A program made the translations under genes and the position numbers. The notes below the pieces were generated by a model. The model was not told the DNA's origin and did not search any database. It saw only the letters and a program-made list of their open reading frames with translations. From NCBI GenBank assembly GCA_902478825.1, contig CABSMK010000020.1, positions 1-16,411 of the forward strand: a stretch of 16,411 nucleotides of DNA, given 5' to 3'. This DNA comes from an uncultured Collinsella sp. GTDB taxonomy: Bacteria; Actinomycetota; Coriobacteriia; Coriobacteriales; Coriobacteriaceae. This document shows positions 13,305 to 16,411 of this stretch, one piece after another (positions within the stretch are counted from its first letter, which is position 1; every line of letters starts with the position of its first letter).

Positions 13305-14016
13305 AGCCGGGCGCAGCATTTTCGATCGGCACGATGTCTCGGTAGATAAGGCGGTGCCTGTCGTCGCGCCACTCGTCGCCGTGGTAGTGGCCGAAGAACC
13401 AGGCGCGGTAGCCGAGCTGCCCGTCGAGCTCGGCAAGGAATCGTTGCAGCTGGTCGTCCAGATACTCGCGTTCGCGCTCCCGGCACAGCTTCTCTGCCAG
13501 GTCGGCAGGAGCCTCGTGAGTCACCACGTAGTCGACCTTCCAGCCCACGCGGTCGAGCGAGGCGCGGCAGTGCCCCATCTCCTCCTCGCTCGGCATCTCC
13601 TCGGGCCACCAGCTCCTCCCCTCCTTGCGATACTGCCTGTCGTTGCTCGTGGCGCCGCCCATGGCAAGGACTATGAGCCCGTCGATATCGAACACCTCTC
13701 CGCGCATCAGGTGCAGCACGTGCGGTCGCGCCTCATGGACGAGCCCGCCGTTCCACTCCCGCACCGGCAGCTCAGCCAGGGCGTGGTGGTTCTCATGATT
13801 GCCGTCCACGAAACACGTGGTCCACGGCTTCGACTCGATCCAGTCAAGCCAGTATTTCTCGGCGTTGGATCCATCCCAGACAAAGCCGAAGTCGCCGGCC
13901 ACGATCACCACGTCATCGCGCGTCAGAGTCCGGCCCAGCGGCCAATTCTTGAAGGCAAACCGGCTGGACCCGTGCTCGGCCCTGCCGTGCACGTCGCCCG
14001 TCACATAGATAGCCAT
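13279..14016 (-). CDS. Calcineurin-type metallophosphoesterase C
   Basis: The 245-residue protein starts at ATG 14016, which shares a base with the preceding gene's TGA. It has the metal-binding set of the family: GDVHG (D8, H10), AGDFGF, DGNHEN, VTHEA and GHYH. Metal-dependent hydrolysis of phosphoester bonds is therefore expected; the substrate is unknown (nucleic acid, nucleotide or protein). It resembles the preceding gene across its length (MRGEVF followed by a GGATS-x-DR segment, then SWWP, in both), so the two are tandem duplicates. Its final codons run into the shared hairpin. The GC-rich third codon positions distinguish this operon from the left half of the element. Plasmids and phages of actinobacteria often carry such enzymes; three in a row is unusual. 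Confidence 0.85.
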   Translation of the reverse strand: MAIYVTGDVHGRAEHGSSRFAFKNWPLGRTLTRDDVVIVAGDFGFVWDGSNAEKYWLDWIESKPWTTCFVDGNHENHHALAELPVREWNGGLVHEARPHVLHLMRGEVFDIDGLIVLAMGGATSNDRQYRKEGRSWWPEEMPSEEEMGHCRASLDRVGWKVDYVVTHEAPADLAEKLCREREREYLDDQLQRFLAELDGQLGYRAWFFGHYHGDEWRDDRHRLIYRDIVPIENAAPGSRNPLEML

Positions 14017-14741
14017 CAGCACGCACCCCACGGCAGGAGTTTGTCCCCGAGCCTCACGATCCGGTCATACAGCACCGTGTGCCGTTCGTCCGGATTGCCG
14101 TCTCGGTGAAAATGTCCGTAATACCAGCGCTTGTAGTCCAGACGATCCTCGAGCTCGTCGAGGAATCCGGTCAGCCGGTCCACATCCGGGCGTTCCCAGC
14201 CTGGGTCCGGGTAGAGCGTCGGCGAGAGCATGCGCGTCGAGCAGGTATGGGTGATGACGCAGTCGACCTTCCAGGCGACCTCGTCGAGCCTTGCCCGTGC
14301 GTCATCGAAATCGCGCTCGTCCGGCAGCTCCTGCGGCCACCACGAGCTGTACGGGATGCGGTACGCCCTGTCGACGCTCGTCGCCCCGCCCATGGTGAAG
14401 ACCGTCTTCCCGTCGAGCTCGAAGACCTCCCCGCGCATGAGGCGGCGGATGGACGAAGTATCCGACAGGCGCTGCGTCAGCCCGCCGTGCCACGGCTCCA
14501 TGGGGCGCTCCGCCCAGTGGTCGAAGCGCTCGTGGTTGCCGTCGACGAAGAGAACCGTGTAGGGGCGCGACTCCATCCAGGCGATATCGGCGCATTCCTC
14601 GGCAGAGAAGTCCCACGGAAAGCCAAAGTCGCCGGCGATGATCAGATAGTCGTCGCTGCCAAGGCTATCCCCAAGCTCCCAGTCGCGGAGCTTTTGCATG
14701 TCGAGCCCACCGTGGATGTCGCCTGTCACATAGACCGTCAT
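14016..14741 (-). CDS. Calcineurin-type metallophosphoesterase B
   Basis: The 241-residue protein starts at ATG 14741, overlapping the upstream stop as ATGA. It shows GDIHG (D8, H10), AGDFGF (D38), DGNHER (N69, H70), ITHTC and GHFH, the complete five-motif set for two metal ions, so it should be active. The middle block (LMRGEVFELDGKTVFTMGGA, then SWWPQELP) is also present with changes in the next gene, showing a tandem duplication followed by divergence. An acidic region before the last motif (RPDVDRLTGFLDELEDRLDY) is conserved in both. The substrate is unknown. Because all three genes overlap, they are probably made together, perhaps as a complex or for related nucleotide substrates. Confidence 0.87.
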   Translation of the reverse strand: MTVYVTGDIHGGLDMQKLRDWELGDSLGSDDYLIIAGDFGFPWDFSAEECADIAWMESRPYTVLFVDGNHERFDHWAERPMEPWHGGLTQRLSDTSSIRRLMRGEVFELDGKTVFTMGGATSVDRAYRIPYSSWWPQELPDERDFDDARARLDEVAWKVDCVITHTCSTRMLSPTLYPDPGWERPDVDRLTGFLDELEDRLDYKRWYYGHFHRDGNPDERHTVLYDRIVRLGDKLLPWGAC

Positions 14742-15376
14742 CGGATCGCCTCTTTCCGCTTGTAAGCCGCCAGCTCGCGTTCGACCTGCCTGTCACCGGT
14801 CTCGTTGACCCACCAGGGCCATTTCACCCGGCCGCACGGCTCGTCGACCCCGGCGAACCATTTCCTCAGCCCGTCGAGGCTCACCGGGGAGTGCCCGTTG
14901 GCGTCGCAGCCCACGTCGTAGCGCAGGAGCCCCTGCTTGCGGTTGAACTCGTTGTACGCGCCGCCGCCGCTGTGGATGTGCCCGTGGAGGTGCCACGATC
15001 CATGGCTCATGCCCTGCCAGTCGGCCATGGGGTAATGGCACAGGACGATCTTCTGCCCGTCGATCTTGAGCACGCAGATCGGCGGTTCCACGGTGAACGC
15101 GCCCGCGACCGCCGGCTGGGTCCAGTCCTTGTCATGGTTTCCCGGGACGAGGTGGATGCGCTTGCAGGCGATCCGCTTACGCAGCCCGTATGCGTCCTGG
15201 GCGGTCATCTTGAATGAGAAATCCCCCAGGATGTAGAGCTCGTCATCCACGGCGACCCTGCCGTTGATGTTGTCGACGATGGCATCGTTCATCTGCCAAA
15301 TCGTCTCCCACGGCCGGTCCGTGAACTTCAGGACATTCTCGTGCCCGAAGTGCGTGTCACTGGTGAACCAAATCAT
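14738..15376 (-). CDS. Calcineurin-type metallophosphoesterase A
   Basis: The first gene of the operon gives a 212-residue protein with TSDTHFGH (D7, H9), LGDFSF (D52), PGNHD (N80, H81), CHYP (H114) and HGHIH (H133, H135). The wording differs from its two neighbours and matches the group of small phage/plasmid phosphohydrolases that begin M-x-[FY]-[FT]-S/A-D-x-H-F-G-H. It is thus a separate lineage, not a third copy of the duplication. The start is ATG 15376 with AAGGAG eight bases upstream. A decoy ATG at 15381 stops after two codons. A basic C-terminus (QVERELAAYKRKEAIR) could contact nucleic acid. A leader ORF ends 18 bases upstream. Confidence 0.87.
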   Translation of the reverse strand: MIWFTSDTHFGHENVLKFTDRPWETIWQMNDAIVDNINGRVAVDDELYILGDFSFKMTAQDAYGLRKRIACKRIHLVPGNHDKDWTQPAVAGAFTVEPPICVLKIDGQKIVLCHYPMADWQGMSHGSWHLHGHIHSGGGAYNEFNRKQGLLRYDVGCDANGHSPVSLDGLRKWFAGVDEPCGRVKWPWWVNETGDRQVERELAAYKRKEAIR

Positions 15377-15394
15377 TCCATTGTCTCCTTGTCG

Positions 15395-15463
15395 CTAAAT
15401 ACCGTTCTCCTTTGCGCAATTGAGGAGACGTATTTTGAGCGACATGAGGCGTTCGAACCTCAT
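15395..15463 (-). CDS. Possible 22-codon leader ORF of the phosphoesterase operon
   Basis: ATG 15463 follows TTGGAG with an 8-base spacer. The frame encodes MRFERLMSLKIRLLNCAKEN plus GI, then TAG at 15395-15397, just before the ribosome binding site of the first phosphoesterase. Its first codons lie in the hairpin CATGAGG/CCTCATG (15442-15463), so initiation could be structure-controlled. It may be a regulatory leader or a real micro-protein. No homologue is recognised. Confidence 0.33.
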   Translation of the reverse strand: MRFERLMSLKIRLLNCAKENGI

Positions 15464-15540
15464 GTTCTGTGCTCCAATCTGCCGGATTGTTCCAGCTAAA
15501 CTTTAAAACCTCGTGCGGGCAGAAAACCGTGTCCCGTTTG

Positions 15541-15669
15541 TGGAGTCATAGTATAGGCACCGTTAGAACTAATAGCCCAAATCCGTTGCCAACTAGCCAC
15601 TATTGGCAACTATTAGGCCTTTTTGACAGCCGAACTGACTAATAGCCGCTATTTGTTAGGCCGTTTTGC
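15541..15669. repeat. Iteron-like repeat region, candidate replication origin
   Basis: The core CTAATAG appears at 15569-15575 and 15639-15645, and inverted (CTATTAG) at 15610-15616. TTAGGCC followed by a T-rich TTTTG occurs at 15613-15625 and 15656-15668, making two related units of about 35 bases. GTTGCCAA/TTGGCAAC (15585-15592, 15603-15610) adds an 8-bp perfect inverted repeat. No gene covers the region. Repeats of this kind often bind a replication initiator, but none is recognised in the window. CTAATAG recurs at 11599-11605 just after the resolvase gene, so a recombinase site is the alternative. Confidence 0.45.
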
Positions 15670-15744
15670 AACCGCGAGCGCTGCCGTGGATTCTTGATAC
15701 GGCGCATCGACAGCAGCAATGTCAAGCGGGTAGAATGGTGCCGA

Positions 15745-15779
15745 CGGCAGCCCAAGTTGTAGTGAGCTGGGCAGAGCCG
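15745..15779. repeat. Hairpin, left partner of an inverted pair flanking the 41-residue gene
   Basis: CGGCAGCCCA (15745-15754) pairs with TGGGCAGAGCCG (15768-15779) with a small bulge. The reverse-oriented copy of the same words (GGCTCTGCCC...GGGCTGCCG) stands at 15957-15982. It lies just past the small gene's stop, so it may also serve as its terminator, although no T-run follows. Confidence 0.5.
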
Positions 15780-15805
15780 TTGCTTAATGAAGTTGGGTCA
15801 TCGTC

Positions 15806-15931
15806 TTAGCGACGGTGGCCTTTCTTTTTGGGCTTCGAGCCCTGCTTGAGTGCCTTGGAAAGGCCGACGAGGGCCGTGAGGAGCGAGACCATAGCGGTCA
15901 GGAGCTTCACGAGCTCGGTGAAATCGGTCAT
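15806..15931 (-). CDS. 41-residue hydrophobic/basic peptide (toxin- or holin-like)
   Basis: The start is ATG 15931 with an excellent ribosome binding site (GGAGGTGAT four bases upstream), which is the main evidence for the gene. The peptide reads MTDFTELVKLLTAMVSLL, then TALVGLSKALKQGSKPKKKG, then HRR. It has one hydrophobic, amphipathic helix of about 20 residues and a strongly basic tail. This is the design of small membrane-acting peptides such as type I toxins of the Fst/TxpA kind, small holins, or leaderless bacteriocins, but I recognise no specific family. It lies alone near the right end, away from other genes on its strand, and is flanked by inverted copies of one hairpin (15745-15779, 15957-15982) that could belong to an antisense RNA control. 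Codon use is regular (CTC, AAG, GCC), supporting a real gene. Confidence 0.6.
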   Translation of the reverse strand: MTDFTELVKLLTAMVSLLTALVGLSKALKQGSKPKKKGHRR

Positions 15932-15956
15932 GGGCATCACCTCCCATCGGATGGAG

Positions 15957-15982
15957 GGCTCTGCCCGGCACAAGGGCTGCCG
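15957..15982. repeat. Hairpin, right partner of the inverted pair
   Basis: GGCTCTGCCC (15957-15966) pairs with GGGCTGCC (15974-15981) with a bulge. It lies between the probable promoter and the start of the 41-residue gene, so its transcript leader would fold. The AGGGCTCTGCCC word also occurs in the left-end palindrome (273-285). Confidence 0.5.
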
Positions 15983-15994
15983 ACAGCGCTGCTG

Positions 15995-16003
15995 ATTCTA
16001 GCA
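15995..16003 (-). promoter_or_regulatory. Extended -10 promoter element of the 41-residue gene
   Basis: On the minus strand TGCTAGAAT is an extended -10 sequence (TGN plus TAGAAT, one change from consensus), 64 bases before the start at 15931. A TTGATC lies 20 bases upstream, too far for a standard -35 but acceptable with an extended -10. Confidence 0.35.
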
Positions 16004-16123
16004 GAGCGTCATTCCTCTTCGATCAATCCGTGCTCCACTCCCTCGCCGGAATCCAGTCCGTAATCCGTGGGTCATTTTCCTTTGTTTTGCGAGACTGGTT
16101 GATAACAAGCAGGTGGAATAAAC

Positions 16124-16285
16124 ATGGAGCCCGACATCTCTCGCGCAATCGGCGCGCGGCAAGGGTCTGGCCCATCTCATATGTTGCCAACGCTAACGGT
16201 GAACCTGAGCGCCCGGGCACATTCTTTGTTGGCTGAAACCGGCATAGCAACTAGCGGAAGGCATCATCGAAGGAGTGCGCTGTAA
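16124..16285 (+). CDS. Possible 53-residue protein next to the right end
   Basis: ATG 16124 follows AGGTGG with a short A-rich spacer. The product reads MEPDISRAIGARQGSG, then LPTLTVNLSARAHSLLAETG and a basic tail. The middle part (LTVNLSARAHSLLAETG) recalls the strand and first helix of RHH proteins, without the second helix. It may be a truncated DNA-binding protein or chance. The stop lies 36 bases before the right TIR. Confidence 0.25.
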   Translation: MEPDISRAIGARQGSGPSHMLPTLTVNLSARAHSLLAETGIATSGRHHRRSAL

Positions 16286-16321
16286 AGCACCCGTCTCCTT
16301 AACTGTTAGAAATGCGAGTTA

Positions 16322-16411
16322 ATAATCTATGTGGTCGATATGCCGTTGAACCCGCGTATCGATACCGCCCAGCCATTCGCCTCGCCCCCGTCGCACGTAT
16401 CTTCATCCGGT
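16322..16411. repeat. Right terminal inverted repeat
   Basis: This is the 90-base partner of 1-93, in opposite orientation; it lacks the CAT found at 73-75 of the left copy and differs at two bases. Joined tip to tip, the ends would give a perfect palindrome centred on GGTACC and extending 55 bases each way. This is the form a hairpin-telomere replicon takes before resolution. Confidence 0.93.

Noticed and set aside
13354..14765. Long plus-strand frames opposite the phosphoesterase genes
   Set aside because: They are shadows of GC-rich genes on the minus strand, which carry complete catalytic motifs.
15436..15475. TTCGAACCTCATG looked like the T-arm of a tRNA
   Set aside because: No acceptor, D or anticodon arm can be built around it and no CCA end follows. 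The hairpin is better explained as the start of a short leader ORF.
1..16411. A transposon bounded by inverted repeats
   Set aside because: No transposase gene is present, the repeats are long and imperfect inside, and the serine recombinase is of resolvase size and type. Read evidence would still be needed to exclude a passive, trans-mobilised unit.

Overview
The window looks like one complete small replicon rather than a chromosome slice. It begins and ends with the same sequence in opposite orientation: 1-93 and the reverse complement of 16322-16411 are identical over the outermost 55 bases, then differ by two substitutions and one 3-base indel. This is the layout of a linear plasmid or linear mobile element with terminal inverted repeats (TIRs). 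The host is most likely an actinobacterium of the class Coriobacteriia (a Collinsella/Olsenella/Eggerthella-type gut bacterium). This is inferred from the membrane-bound LuxR-type regulator typical of that class, the style of the ABC/secreted-protein cluster, and the moderately high-GC codon use.

Layout. 1-1440: left TIR, then about 1.3 kb without convincing genes but crowded with perfect or near-perfect inverted repeats, ending in a three-hairpin block (1278-1413) that could be a transfer origin. 1507-2160: a MobC-like relaxosome accessory protein with two ribbon-helix-helix (RHH) units and no relaxase beside it. 2461-8321, all on +: a seven-hundred-residue regulator made of two fused membrane/LuxR halves, a secreted cysteine-containing protein, two ABC membrane subunits, an ABC ATPase and an anchored secreted protein. 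The last four overlap each other by 1-4 bases. This resembles a bacteriocin-like export, immunity or signalling locus. 8322-9368: a recombination scar with pieces of three genes, two of them missing their 5' ends back to back and one also frameshifted.

9365-11573: a DUF1648-type membrane protein with a small coupled ORF, a toxin-antitoxin pair, and a serine resolvase, with a perfect 15-bp inverted repeat between the divergent toxin and resolvase genes. 11800-13248: an operon of an RHH/coiled-coil protein (possible plasmid partition), a tiny membrane protein and a lipoprotein. 13279-15376 on -: three overlapping calcineurin-type metallophosphoesterases, two of them clear tandem paralogues, preceded by a 22-codon leader ORF. 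15541-15669: iteron-like repeats. 15806-15931: a 41-residue hydrophobic/basic peptide flanked by inverted hairpins. Right TIR at the end.

The plasmid-type functions (resolvase, toxin-antitoxin, candidate partition protein, mobC, iterons) fit a stable, mobilisable accessory replicon. No recognisable replication initiator, telomere resolvase or terminal protein was found, so how its ends are maintained is open. All calls come from reading the sequence alone; family names are from recalled motifs, not searches.
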